Below are positions 44,824 to 54,145 of a DNA stretch of 64,000 nucleotides, one piece after another. The DNA is from Bacillota bacterium (lineage in GTDB: Bacteria; Bacillota; Clostridia; Lachnospirales; Lachnospiraceae), in assembly GCA_023443225.1 (NCBI GenBank), contig JAEZVF010000005.1, positions 1-64,000 of the forward strand, in the 5' to 3' direction. How positions within the stretch are numbered: position 1 is the stretch's first letter; every line of letters begins with the position of its first letter. The notes below the pieces were generated by a model. That model saw nothing but the letters and a program-made list of their open reading frames with translations, ran no database searches and was not told the origin of the DNA. A program made the translations under genes and the position numbers.

Positions 44824-45741
44824 TTATGGAAGTTTATTTCCGGCAGCTATGTATATTTCATACCATTCCTGCCTTGTTAAATTGGTACTGGATGCTTGAC
44901 TAATTTCTTTGAGTCTTTGAGGGGTGGTTGTACCTACAATTGTTTGCATTTTTGCAGGATGTCTTAATATCCAAGCGACGGCGATTGCTGAATTTGTAAC
45001 ACCTTTCCTATCTGCAATTTCATTGATCTTACTATTTAATTCAGGAAATTTGTCATTATCAAGGAATACACCTTCAAAGAAACCATATTGGAACGGAGAC
45101 CATGCCTGAATGGTAATATTATGAAGTCGGCAATAATCCAAAATACTGCCGTCACGGTCGTTAGAACCATCGATCTTCATATTTACGTTGATACCGGAAT
45201 CAATGATGCCTGTGTGCATAATACTAAACTGTAATTGATTAATAATGAGTTTTTGTTTCACATATCGATTGAGAAGTTCTATCTGCATCGGATTCTGATT
45301 ACTGACACCAAAATTTCTTACTTTTCCGCTATTATAAAGGATATCAAAGGCTTCAGCGACTTCTTCCGGTTCCACTAAAGTATCCGGACGGTGCAATAGT
45401 AATATATCAATATAATCCGTATTCAGGCGTTTTAAGCTACCATCGACAGCTTCTAGGATATGCTCTTTTGAAAAATCAAAATACCCTTTTTGTATCCCGC
45501 ATTTTGTTTGCAATATCATTTTTTCTCGAATATTTGGATTCATATGAATTGATTTTGAAAAATTCTCTTCTGATTTTCCACTTCCATAAATGTCAGCATG
45601 ATCAAAAAAATTAATTCCTTCTTCCATAGAAGTATCAATTAATCTTGCAACTTCTTTTTCTGATAAGTCTGCAATTCTCATACACCCAAGAGAAATTTCT
45701 GAAGCTTGCATGCCTCCATTACCAATCGTTATAGTTTTCAT
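44824..45741 (-). CDS. Aldo/keto reductase (YdhF-like)
   Basis: 305-residue NADPH-dependent (beta/alpha)8 reductase of carbonyl compounds. The catalytic tetrad region contains FFDHADIYGSGKSEE (Asp, Tyr), LQTKCG (Lys) and LLHRPD (His). It groups with the YdhF/oxidoreductase subfamily. ATG 45741 is chosen over a 29-residue longer frame because of GAGGT upstream. Its promoter has MerR-type geometry, so it is likely induced by a toxic or electrophilic compound. Confidence 0.94.
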   Translation of the reverse strand: MKTITIGNGGMQASEISLGCMRIADLSEKEVARLIDTSMEEGINFFDHADIYGSGKSEENFSKSIHMNPNIREKMILQTKCGIQKGYFDFSKEHILEAVDGSLKRLNTDYIDILLLHRPDTLVEPEEVAEAFDILYNSGKVRNFGVSNQNPMQIELLNRYVKQKLIINQLQFSIMHTGIIDSGINVNMKIDGSNDRDGSILDYCRLHNITIQAWSPFQYGFFEGVFLDNDKFPELNSKINEIADRKGVTNSAIAVAWILRHPAKMQTIVGTTTPQRLKEISQASSTNLTRQEWYEIYIAAGNKLP

Positions 45742-45816
45742 AGTAGACCTCATTCTTCTTTTGATTTTTATGTGTAAAAGTTTTATATCACTACTTATTC
45801 GTAATATATAGTTATC

Positions 45817-45847
45817 ATTATAGACCATAGAGTTGACTTTAGGTCAA
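45817..45847 (-). promoter_or_regulatory. MerR-type promoter of the aldo/keto reductase gene
   Basis: On the minus strand, TTGACC (45847-45842) and TATAAT (45822-45817) are 19 bases apart, the long spacer of MerR-activated promoters. The spacer carries an imperfect dyad (GACCTAAAGT / ACTCTATGGTC), close to known AdhR-like operators. No MerR gene is in the window. Confidence 0.72.
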
Positions 45848-45922
45848 GGAATTATTCCATGGAATTCCTTTTGATTTCCATCCAATTCCATTGGATTGCT
45901 ATGGATTCCTTCGGTTAGTGTA

Positions 45923-46999
45923 TTACAGGTGAGCATCAAGACTTGAAAAAGTAGAGTCAAAACAAACGTCAACTCCTTTAAAATCCATACTATCAACATA
46001 ATAAACTTCAAGCTGCGAATGTACCTTTTTAGTTTCAGCAAGCTTTTCTAATGCATTTTTTATTAGTAATTCATAAAGAAGTTTGTTGTTTTGAATTTCA
46101 AGTTTATATTTATCCAATTTAGAATCATCTGTGAGCTGATCCAAATGAATGATTTCATCATAGTTAATGTCTGTTGGCTCCGCGGCACTGATTATCATTA
46201 AGTTTAAATCGGAAATCTGCACATGCTGGAGCTTCTCAGGATGGAGCGCATTGTAAATACAATCAATAGAATATCCCCTCGCAGATGCTTCGGAAGAGAT
46301 TCTATTTAATAAGGCTGATGTCAAATTAGTATTCTTACCTATAACTGCCCACACCTTATGATCTGTACATATTGAGCTAGTATAATTAATATAACCATCA
46401 GCCGTATATGCTTCTGTAAATAATTTTCTTATATACCCTCGTGTGGGGCTGTTTGCTTGCTCTTTATTATGGAATATTGTATCAATTACATCGTTGCAAA
46501 TACTGGAGAACTTTCCATAATCCGTATAAGAATCATAGATTGCATCCAGCTCTTCTGATATGACACCCGCACAACTTAAGAAACGGTACGCACTTTTATA
46601 AAGGAGAGACATCGTTTTATTACATTGGATAATTTCTGATTTCACATTTTCTAATTGATTATTGTTTAGATAAACACCTAGATTTATTATTTCATCTGCA
46701 GCACCTGGAATAGAAGGGTCTATAATATGGGGAGCTGTTCCATCAACAAATGCAATCTTTCGTTCCGGTATATATATCCCATCCAGACTTTCGTTGTCGC
46801 TTGCGCAATGAATGTATTCTACAGAATAGTTTTTTGACTGTAATTTGCTAGCAATTTTTCTCATAAAAGAGCTTTTGCCTACCCCTGGACCGCCTTTTAA
46901 AATATAAATTCGATTTGCTGATTCAGGATTAAATATAAAACTGAAATAGTTATAAAATCCTTTGGATGTATTGTTACCTGCAAAATAATGCTTTTCCAT
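45923..46999 (-). CDS. P-loop NTPase-like protein, PRK06851 family
   Basis: 358 residues. A Walker A GGPGVGKSS near residue 37 lies in RIYILKGGPGVGKSSFM, and a second, degenerate half begins near residue 218 (VIGKNTNLTSALL), so the protein looks like an internal duplication. It resembles the PRK06851 family of unknown function often found in spore-forming Firmicutes. No signal or membrane segment is visible. The reductase gene lies 182 bases further on. Confidence 0.82.
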   Translation of the reverse strand: MEKHYFAGNNTSKGFYNYFSFIFNPESANRIYILKGGPGVGKSSFMRKIASKLQSKNYSVEYIHCASDNESLDGIYIPERKIAFVDGTAPHIIDPSIPGAADEIINLGVYLNNNQLENVKSEIIQCNKTMSLLYKSAYRFLSCAGVISEELDAIYDSYTDYGKFSSICNDVIDTIFHNKEQANSPTRGYIRKLFTEAYTADGYINYTSSICTDHKVWAVIGKNTNLTSALLNRISSEASARGYSIDCIYNALHPEKLQHVQISDLNLMIISAAEPTDINYDEIIHLDQLTDDSKLDKYKLEIQNNKLLYELLIKNALEKLAETKKVHSQLEVYYVDSMDFKGVDVCFDSTFSSLDAHL

Positions 47000-47172
47000 G
47001 GAATTGACTGCCTCGTTATTCTTTTATGTTGTATTATATGAATAAAATAGCGAACTGTTAAAGAGATAGAATTCATTGTTATAATTTTTCTCCAATTATC
47101 ATTTGACAATATTTGGAATTTGCCTTAGAATAAGTTTATTGTAATATCAAATAAGTAAAAGGTGGTGAGTTT

Positions 47173-47280
47173 ATGGGAGATAAAAATCCGAAGAAAGCTC
47201 CTAAAAAGAAAGGGACTTCAGATAAAGGAGCTGCAAAAGCTACCGGTGGAGCCCCAACAAGTTCAACGAAGAAAAAATAA
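47173..47280 (+). CDS. 35-aa lysine-rich small protein
   Basis: MGDKNPKKAPKKKGTSDKG start, then AAKATGGAPTSSTKKK and stop: 35 residues, very basic and unstructured in appearance. AAAGGTGG precedes the ATG and a strong terminator follows the stop, so it is a plausible complete gene. Small lysine-rich proteins like this recur in clostridia, and their role is unknown. Confidence 0.72.
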   Translation: MGDKNPKKAPKKKGTSDKGAAKATGGAPTSSTKKK

Positions 47281-47286
47281 TAAAAG

Positions 47287-47322
47287 AATCTCTCTGAATA
47301 GACGCATCAGAGAGATTTTTTT
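47287..47322 (+). terminator. Terminator of the 35-aa protein gene
   Basis: AATCTCTCTGA (47287-47297) pairs with TCAGAGAGATT (47307-47317) and a T-run follows. It lies between the small gene and the convergent ftsH gene. Confidence 0.92.
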
Positions 47323-47361
47323 ACTGTATTTCACACAGAATCAGTTTAATATGAATTATAG

Positions 47362-49080
47362 TTATGCACAGATTCTTTTAATATCGTCATTGTTTAGTGA
47401 TTCTTTTTCCAGCAGTTGGTCTGATATGCTATCAAGAAGATGCAGATTGGATTTAAGCAATGTCTTTGTATCTTCGTATAAGATATTTATAAGTTCCCTG
47501 CATTTAAGAATCAACTGGCTATCGCATCTATCATCCAGAACCTCCATGCTGAATAATCCCATGTCAGGATCCATACCAAATTTATTAATGTAGTCGGAAA
47601 CTAAAGAGGATGCTTTTTGAATGTCATTACTTGCACCAGTGGTCACTTCTTCAGTGCCAAAGATTAATTCTTCAGCAGCACGTCCAGCCAGCAGGACTTG
47701 AATGTTGGCTTTAATCTGTTTTTGAGTCTGATAAAAAGTGTCTTTTGGGATGCTAAGATTAAATCCACCTGCACCGCGTACACTTGGTATTATGGTTACT
47801 TTAGAAATATAGTGATCGGGCTGTAAGAGAGTAGTGGCTAAGGCGTGTCCAGCCTCATGATATGCAGTAATTATGCGGTCACGTTCTGTAATAAAGCTTC
47901 GGTCCGCTTTGGGAGCCCCTGCGATTACAGTATAAAATGCCTTGTCGATATGTTCCTTATGAATTACCGGCTGGTTATCATTGGCTGCGTAGATTGCCGC
48001 TTCATTTAGGAGATTCTCTAACATAGCTCCACTAAAAAATACGGTTGATTTTGAGAGAGCATTAAGATCTACATTATCCGATAATGGTTTTGTTTTTGCA
48101 TGCAATGATAGAATTTTTTCACGGGAATTTACATCAGGTAATCCAATTTCAATCTGACGATCGAAACGTCCTGGACGCAATAATGCTTCATCTAAGGTAT
48201 CCAGTCGATTGGTGGCTCCTATCACAACAATCCCTTGATTGTCATGAAATCCAGACATTTCTGTTAGGAGTGCATTAAGAGTCTGATCCCGCTCATCGTT
48301 GCTTGCAGAAGCATTGCGAGCTCTTTTTTTACCAATCGCATCAATTTCATCAATAAAGATGACTGCTTTTTCGCTCTTTTTTGCCTTTTGAAATAAACTT
48401 CTGATACGGCTGGCCCCAACACCCACATACATCTGGACAAAGTCAGAACCACTCATGGCATAAAACGGAACATTTGCCTCACCAGCTATCGCTTTTGCCA
48501 TGAGTGTCTTTCCGGTTCCTGGTGGTCCATATAAAAGAAGTCCTTTTGGCATTCTGGCACCAACAGATGCATATTTTTCTGGTTCTTTTATGAAATTAAT
48601 GATATCGGAAACCATGGATTTGGCTTCCACATTCCCAGCAACCTGTGCTAAGGTTATGGAAGTTGTGTTTTTTGACTTTTTATTTGCATCCGTTATCATC
48701 GGTCTATTATTTGCCCCTTTACGTGTATACCATAGAATAAGTCCAACGATAGAAAGCAGTAATGATATTCGCAACAAATTAGCAGCAAGACTGCCCTGAC
48801 CATAGGATACCTCAATATTATTAACTAAAAGAAATTCTGTAAAATTTTCAGTTTTTGGATTTGGAACAGTATAAAGATGATCAGCATCAGTAATCAATCT
48901 TGCTTGAAAGCTATTACTGTTTTCCTGTAATATTACCTTATCAATTTCACCTTGATCTACAGCTTCTAAAAAAGAGGGGTAGGTCATAACCAAATCGTCT
49001 TTATTTATGATATGATATCCTATCAGACCAATGGTAAGTAGGATGAAAACAGCCAGAATATACATTAGTTTTTTTTTCAT
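47362..49080 (-). CDS. ftsH: FtsH-type AAA zinc metalloprotease
   Basis: 572 residues: one N-terminal helix, a short extracytoplasmic domain, a second helix (about 105-120), an AAA module (Walker A GPPGTGKT, Walker B IFIDEIDAIG, SRH region RFDRQIEIG) and the zinc site HEAGH. FtsH degrades membrane and regulatory proteins processively. It is slightly shorter than typical FtsH at the C terminus and may be an accessory paralogue. AAGGAGG precedes the start. Confidence 0.95.
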   Translation of the reverse strand: MKKKLMYILAVFILLTIGLIGYHIINKDDLVMTYPSFLEAVDQGEIDKVILQENSNSFQARLITDADHLYTVPNPKTENFTEFLLVNNIEVSYGQGSLAANLLRISLLLSIVGLILWYTRKGANNRPMITDANKKSKNTTSITLAQVAGNVEAKSMVSDIINFIKEPEKYASVGARMPKGLLLYGPPGTGKTLMAKAIAGEANVPFYAMSGSDFVQMYVGVGASRIRSLFQKAKKSEKAVIFIDEIDAIGKKRARNASASNDERDQTLNALLTEMSGFHDNQGIVVIGATNRLDTLDEALLRPGRFDRQIEIGLPDVNSREKILSLHAKTKPLSDNVDLNALSKSTVFFSGAMLENLLNEAAIYAANDNQPVIHKEHIDKAFYTVIAGAPKADRSFITERDRIITAYHEAGHALATTLLQPDHYISKVTIIPSVRGAGGFNLSIPKDTFYQTQKQIKANIQVLLAGRAAEELIFGTEEVTTGASNDIQKASSLVSDYINKFGMDPDMGLFSMEVLDDRCDSQLILKCRELINILYEDTKTLLKSNLHLLDSISDQLLEKESLNNDDIKRICA

Positions 49081-49182
49081 GGAACAACCTCCTTATGATT
49101 GCTTTGGTTTACATAAGTCGCTGTATCCATTATATCTGTTATAAATCTGGTTTACTATCTAAAATTTATGGTAAATCTGGAA

Positions 49183-49827
49183 TCAATTATCGGCAAAGTA
49201 AAAATCAACAGTAACAGATGCTTGTATGATATATTGTCCGGGTTCTATAGGAGTAGTTACCCCTTCACGGGCTGTATTGATTTGTGAGAGACGGGGCTGC
49301 GGAAAACTAGTTTCTACGATGCGAACAAGTATTGGATCAACACCCAAGTGTAAATAACGTGCGATGGACATTGATTTTTGAATTGCATTTCCCAATGCTT
49401 GGTTTAGAGCTTGTTGATAATAGTAATCAGGATCGGATACTTCAAAGGTAACGAAATCTACTATATTAGAACCATTTTTTACAGCAGTATCGATAATGGT
49501 ACCAACTTGACCTAAGTCTCCGGTCTGGATTTCGAAGATATTCCGAACCGTATAACCCTGATCCACTCTTGTTCCATTTTCATATGTATAATTCTTGTCG
49601 ATTAAATATTGCGATGTTTTTATTTCTGTTACCCCAAGCTGTGAAAGTGACTGAAGTATAGCCTGACTAATGGTGGCATTTTCTGATTGTATTTCCTCAA
49701 GATTAAAGCCATTTGTCTGTACACCCAGACGTATTATGGCTAAATCAGGAACAGCGGATACTTGTGCGCTGCCGAATAATGTCATGATACCAGGGGTAAA
49801 CTGCTCGTTAGAAAGTGTAGTTGTCAT
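49183..49827 (-). CDS. SIMPL-domain (DUF541) protein
   Basis: 214 residues with the DUF541 pattern: FGSAQVSAVPDLAIIRLGVQT at the start, YTVRNIFEIQ in the centre and the VTVDFYF ending. There is no signal peptide. SIMPL proteins form beta-barrel-like rings, and their function is unclear. ATG 49827 follows AAAGGAAG, while the frame extends 8 residues upstream without a better site. Confidence 0.85.
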   Translation of the reverse strand: MTTTLSNEQFTPGIMTLFGSAQVSAVPDLAIIRLGVQTNGFNLEEIQSENATISQAILQSLSQLGVTEIKTSQYLIDKNYTYENGTRVDQGYTVRNIFEIQTGDLGQVGTIIDTAVKNGSNIVDFVTFEVSDPDYYYQQALNQALGNAIQKSMSIARYLHLGVDPILVRIVETSFPQPRLSQINTAREGVTTPIEPGQYIIQASVTVDFYFADN

Positions 49828-49944
49828 AGAATTACTTCCTTTATAGTTCATTTATCTATTTATATGTTATGATAGATGAAAAACATGTGAATATTTGCAG
49901 TGAACATTTTTTTGTTTGCGATACAATGTACTGGAGGTGGAAAA

Positions 49945-50211
49945 ATGAAATGTAGAATTGGTTGTGCGGCTTGTTGTATCGAACCCTCAATATCATCCTA
50001 TATACCGGGAATGCCGAATGGTAAACCTGCAGGAGTAAGATGTATTCAGCTAAGCCGTGATAATAAGTGTATGTTATTTGGAACAGAAGACAGGCCGGCA
50101 GTATGCGCCAGTTTACAGCCTACGGAAGAAATGTGCGGTACTACTGCGGATGATGCCTGCCATTACTTCGAAAAATTAGAAAGGGATACTGCAGTTTCGA
50201 CAAAAAACTAA
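49945..50211 (+). CDS. YkgJ-family cysteine-cluster protein
   Basis: 88 residues with CRIGCAACC at the N terminus, GVRCIQL and CMLF in the middle, and RPAVCASL near the end, the cysteine set of YkgJ-type putative Zn/Fe-binding proteins. It is short for the family. ATG 49945 follows TGGAGGTGG. A role in metal binding is inferred. Confidence 0.86.
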   Translation: MKCRIGCAACCIEPSISSYIPGMPNGKPAGVRCIQLSRDNKCMLFGTEDRPAVCASLQPTEEMCGTTADDACHYFEKLERDTAVSTKN

Positions 50212-50310
50212 TTTTTGGAAAACAGATTGAAACGTATGTTTGATTGTGATATCATGTAGTAATATCCACATAAAACCAATTGAGAATGAAATCAAATAGG
50301 AAAAAATCAG

Positions 50311-51138
50311 ATGGCTAATAAAATCCTTGAATCATTAAAACAATTAAATCTTAATAATCAAAGTCAGCTTAATATAGCACCCTGCAAGGCTCTTAGTAAA
50401 TATGTTGCCAAGTATACCGTCACCTTTTTTAATGATATGATAACTTGTGACAACATTACACTAATACCAGATGCAAGTGGATGCTTAATATTTACTTATG
50501 ACAATTTGGAATGTTCCAGTTTATTATGGGGACCGACGACAAAGACCTTTAATCTTCATAATGATATGAATAACTATCCTTTGCAGCTTTATATAGAATT
50601 GTTACCAGGAGGACTTTTTTTTCTAACTGGTTGTAATCAAATAGAGTTAACAGATATGCAAATTCCATTAGAGTTAGTAAATAATCGTTTAAACATGCTT
50701 GTATATCATGCTTTTGAAACAGCAGATAATTTAAGTAATTTCATAGATAAAATTAATTCCATACTACTTCAATATTTTGCGAACGATACGATTCCTCAAG
50801 CTTTAAGTTCATCAGTTGAGAATATACTCCAACATCATGGCTGCCTATCGGTAAAGGAAATAGCTGAAAAAGCCTTTTATAGTGATAGGCAGATAAACCG
50901 TCTTTTCAAGGAATATTTAGGTATGAATGTTAAGACACTTTCAAGTATTGTACGAATTAATCATATTTTACAATTGATGAACTCGAATAAAAAGCAAGCG
51001 ATTACTACGTTAGCTCATACTGCTGGATTTTACGATCAGGCACATTTTGTACATACATTTAAATCAGTATGCGGTATGACCCCAAAAGTTTACTTTAATA
51101 ATATGTCCGATTTTTACAATGATTTAATTCATTTTTAA
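50311..51138 (+). CDS. AraC-family transcriptional regulator
   Basis: 275 residues: an N-terminal sensor-like domain (1-165) and a C-terminal double helix-turn-helix (SVKEIAEKAFYSDRQINRLFKEYLG and the GFYDQAHFVHTFKSVCGMTP signature). The VOC-family gene starts 63 bases after its stop and may be its target. The N-terminal domain resembles DUF6597-like ligand-binding parts. The effector is unknown. Confidence 0.92.
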   Translation: MANKILESLKQLNLNNQSQLNIAPCKALSKYVAKYTVTFFNDMITCDNITLIPDASGCLIFTYDNLECSSLLWGPTTKTFNLHNDMNNYPLQLYIELLPGGLFFLTGCNQIELTDMQIPLELVNNRLNMLVYHAFETADNLSNFIDKINSILLQYFANDTIPQALSSSVENILQHHGCLSVKEIAEKAFYSDRQINRLFKEYLGMNVKTLSSIVRINHILQLMNSNKKQAITTLAHTAGFYDQAHFVHTFKSVCGMTPKVYFNNMSDFYNDLIHF

Positions 51139-51201
51139 AGTATGATTAAATCATCAAAAATACCTGAGATTGATAATCTCTACAGGAAGAAGGGAGTATT
51201 T

Positions 51202-51660
51202 ATGAAGTATAGTGGTTCACTTATTGCAGTTAAGAACATGGAGGTTTCTAAAAAATTCTATACGGAGGTTCTTCATCAGAACATAGCATTTGATATTGGC
51301 GTACATGTATCATTTGAAGATAATTTATCATTGCAAGAGAATTATGCGGAGTTGGTCGGCTTTGATTCAGCCGAAATGCATACTTGCTCGAAGAATTTTG
51401 AATTATATTTTGAAGAAGAGAATTTCGATAGCTTTTTAGAAGATCTAAAAAAATTTCCTGATATAAAATATCTTCATAACACAAAAGAATATGACTGGGG
51501 GCAAAGGGTAATACGCTTTTATGATCCGGATATGCATATCGTAGAGGTTGCAGAAAGCATGGTATCCGTAGTAAAACGTTTCTTAAATCAAGGTATGTCC
51601 GTTGAAGAGACAGCAAAGCGTACAATGTATCCAATAGAATTTGTTCAAGGCTGTTTATAG
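51202..51660 (+). CDS. VOC-family (glyoxalase/dioxygenase-like) protein
   Basis: 152 residues with the paired beta-alpha-beta-beta-beta modules of the vicinal-oxygen-chelate fold: MKYSGSLIAVKNMEVSKKFY and the terminal RFYDPDMHIVEVAES. A C-terminal helical tail (MSVEETAKRTMYP) resembles those of resistance-type members. ATG 51202 follows AAGGGAG. It likely acts on or sequesters a small molecule, with control by the preceding AraC gene. Confidence 0.88.
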   Translation: MKYSGSLIAVKNMEVSKKFYTEVLHQNIAFDIGVHVSFEDNLSLQENYAELVGFDSAEMHTCSKNFELYFEEENFDSFLEDLKKFPDIKYLHNTKEYDWGQRVIRFYDPDMHIVEVAESMVSVVKRFLNQGMSVEETAKRTMYPIEFVQGCL

Positions 51661-51726
51661 GTATGTATTGAGAATTAAAATATTTGCCTAAATGATTAAC
51701 GAAAGATTATCAAAGGAATTATTGTC

Positions 51727-52605
51727 ATGGGAAGAAAAATTAAGTACAAGTCAATAAGGGCACAAAGTGCTCTGACAGAATTAAATAGAAAAATTCCTTA
51801 TGGATGGGATCTGAATATCTACAGAGGTTGTCAGCATGGATGTGAATACTGCTACGCCATGTACTCTCATGAATATCTTGGTTCGAATAACTTTTGTGAT
51901 GAGATATTCGTGAAAGAAAACATAGTAGAAGAATTGGAGAAAGAACTAAAATCGGATAGGTGGAAGAGAGAAGTAATCAATATCGGCGGGGTTACCGACA
52001 GTTATCAGCCAGCGGAAGCAAAATATAAACTGATGCCTGAGATATTAAAGCTTCTCATAAAATATAAAACTCCGGCGATTATTTCCACAAAATCCAGTCT
52101 GGTATTACGTGATTATGATTTAATTGATGAATTGTCAAGAATAACTTATATTAATATAGCCGCAACGATTACTACAATGGATGAGGAACTCCGTTCCTTA
52201 CTTGAACCAGGCGCTGACAGTAGTGAGAATCGTTTTCATATGTTAAGTGAATTCAGAAAGACGAATGCAAGTATCGGCCTACATTTAATGCCAATCATCC
52301 CTTATATCACTGATAGTTATGAAAATCTCGACGCTATTTTAAGTAATGCGGCTAAAGTAAAAGTAGATTATGCCCTTCCAGGAACCTTGTACTTAAGAGG
52401 TTCAACTAGAAAGTGCTTTTTTGAATTTATTGAAAACCGGATGCCGGATAAGTTTGAGCTATTAAAGTCTTTATATAAGAAGGGAGGAGCAGGAGAGGAA
52501 TATAAAAATAAGCTTTATGTTATAGTAAATCAGCTAAGAGATTATTATGAGATATCAAGCAGTTACATGAAGCCCATGAGGGATAGAATGAATAAAACAC
52601 CATAA
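51727..52605 (+). CDS. SPL-family radical SAM protein
   Basis: 292 residues. The cluster motif CQHGCEYCYA (CxxxCxxC) near residue 38 is followed by VTDSYQPAEAK, typical of SplB-like and Rv2578c-like proteins. The family includes spore photoproduct lyase, but this shorter protein is of unknown function. AAGGAATT precedes the ATG. Confidence 0.88.
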   Translation: MGRKIKYKSIRAQSALTELNRKIPYGWDLNIYRGCQHGCEYCYAMYSHEYLGSNNFCDEIFVKENIVEELEKELKSDRWKREVINIGGVTDSYQPAEAKYKLMPEILKLLIKYKTPAIISTKSSLVLRDYDLIDELSRITYINIAATITTMDEELRSLLEPGADSSENRFHMLSEFRKTNASIGLHLMPIIPYITDSYENLDAILSNAAKVKVDYALPGTLYLRGSTRKCFFEFIENRMPDKFELLKSLYKKGGAGEEYKNKLYVIVNQLRDYYEISSSYMKPMRDRMNKTP

Positions 52606-52617
52606 CGGGTATAAGTC

Positions 52618-52734
52618 TGCTTGGCTTGCTTACACTGGTGCCCACAGGGAGCTATTCAAAATGGGGAGATTTCAGTAAAATCTAGAAGGTATCACCATCC
52701 GAATATAGTGTTAAAGGACATGATAACGGAGTAG
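52618..52734 (+). pseudogene. C-terminal remnant of an EFR1-type ferredoxin gene
   Basis: Translation gives CLACLHWCPQGAIQNGEISV followed by KSRRYHHPNIVLKDMITE and a stop. The CxxCxxxC-P motif and the RRYHHPNI tail are the C-terminal end of EFR1-like flavodoxin-ferredoxins. A stop codon lies two codons upstream of the first cysteine and no start is present, so only about 38 codons survive. A full-length relative is at 54466-55293 but is not the same lineage. Confidence 0.75.
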
Positions 52735-52779
52735 AAGCTTCAGAAGGAAGTTATTTTAATAGATCAATTAAAGAGTACA

Positions 52780-52839
52780 GGGGCTGTTACATAACTAAGG
52801 CATATTGTGAAATTTCTACTTAGTCTATTTAACAGCCCC
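52780..52839. terminator. Hairpin between convergent genes
   Basis: GGGGCTGTT (52780-52788) pairs with AACAGCCCC (52831-52839), with ACTTATTTT after it. It separates the ferredoxin remnant from the convergent LysM-GH18 gene. Confidence 0.8.
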
Positions 52840-52846
52840 ACTTATT

Positions 52847-54145
52847 TTATATTCTTCTTATATTGAAATAATTATTAACCACTAACCAGCACTGAGGGAA
52901 AAATCTCATTATTTGCCAGATGCCTGCTCCTGTCAAATCAAATTCTGGTATTAACATGAATTTGGCTTGCATACTTCTTGCATCGTCAAACCAAACCACA
53001 TGTGGAATGCCTTGGGTATTCGTATAGTAATAAAAAGGGGCTTGAGCTACGGGATCAAATTCAATCGTAACTTGAAATTCAGCAGCTCTTACGATTGCTT
53101 CTACATTGCCAATGGATTCTGCTTGTGTCTCTCCCTGAACAAATGGCAAAGGCCAATCGTATGCATAGTTTGGAACGCCCATTAATATCTTACTTGTAGG
53201 AATTACGGATACACCATATTCCAACACTTGTCTTACTTTATCCACGGGTGAAGTTGCCATGGGTGGACCGAAGGTATAACCCCATTCGTAAGTCATTAAT
53301 AATACATAGTCTACGGATGCACCAATTACCGGGTAATTATGTGCAGTATATAAAAGCCCAGCCTGTTCGCCAGAGGTTTTTGGTGCTAAAGCTACTGATA
53401 CAAAGAATCCTTCCGGTTCTAACCTGCTTTGCACGTTTTGTATAAAACTAATAAAAAGTTGTTCATCTTCCGGTAAAACAAATTCAAAATCAATATCCAA
53501 ACCCCGGTAATTTTTGGCTTTCATATTCGCAATTATATTGTTAATTAGATTGTTTTGCCCTACTGGATTAATGAACATATTGTGTGCAATTTCATTACTG
53601 AATTTACCATCTGCAGTCATTGGTGCCAGTACCATAACAGGTGCTACTTCAAATTCTAAAGCTATTTGAATCAATTCTTCATCATCAATTGTGTTTAGAT
53701 CACCTTCTGGTGTAAATCCGTAGGTAAAGATAGATAAAGAAGTAAGAAATGGCAAGGTCTTCCTTAAGACTGCTCGATCAATAAAAGGATATGCATATCC
53801 ATTAATAAAGAGATTCCCTAGCTTTTCTCCTCCTGTTTCTTCATCCGGCCGATAACTTATAACGAGTGTTTCCCCTGGTATCAGATTTTCTCTAGCAGCG
53901 ATTCGAGGATTATTCCGTAATATCTGTACTGGTTCAACACCATAAGTATTTGCAATATTATACAAAGTATCCCCTTGTAAAACCGTATGCACAACTTCGG
54001 GATATAGGATAACGATACTTTGCCCTACAACTAGGTTGTCGGGATTTGGTAATTCGTTTTCTATTATGATCCGTTCTGCTGTCAGTCCATATTGAGTTGC
54101 TATAGAAGCAATGGTATCGCCTTGCTGTACCACATGAATCAGCAT
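52847..54145 (-). CDS. LysM-GH18 spore/cell-wall glycosidase (SleL-like)
   Basis: 432 residues: two LysM repeats (about 1-48 and 50-97) that bind peptidoglycan, then a GH18 barrel (about 110-432). The catalytic motif is GLDIDFE with Asp217, Asp219 and Glu221. This is the layout of SleL/YaaH-type N-acetylglucosaminidases acting on spore cortex fragments. There is no signal peptide, as in SleL. ATG 54145 follows GGAGG. A 59-residue upstream extension lacks similarity and is rejected. Confidence 0.93.
   Translation of the reverse strand: MLIHVVQQGDTIASIATQYGLTAERIIIENELPNPDNLVVGQSIVILYPEVVHTVLQGDTLYNIANTYGVEPVQILRNNPRIAARENLIPGETLVISYRPDEETGGEKLGNLFINGYAYPFIDRAVLRKTLPFLTSLSIFTYGFTPEGDLNTIDDEELIQIALEFEVAPVMVLAPMTADGKFSNEIAHNMFINPVGQNNLINNIIANMKAKNYRGLDIDFEFVLPEDEQLFISFIQNVQSRLEPEGFFVSVALAPKTSGEQAGLLYTAHNYPVIGASVDYVLLMTYEWGYTFGPPMATSPVDKVRQVLEYGVSVIPTSKILMGVPNYAYDWPLPFVQGETQAESIGNVEAIVRAAEFQVTIEFDPVAQAPFYYYTNTQGIPHVVWFDDARSMQAKFMLIPEFDLTGAGIWQIMRFFPQCWLVVNNYFNIRRI

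Noticed and set aside
47281..47593. Long plus-strand frame extending past 47162 into ftsH
   Set aside because: The real gene in this area is the 35-codon frame that ends at 47280; the rest lies opposite the FtsH coding sequence.
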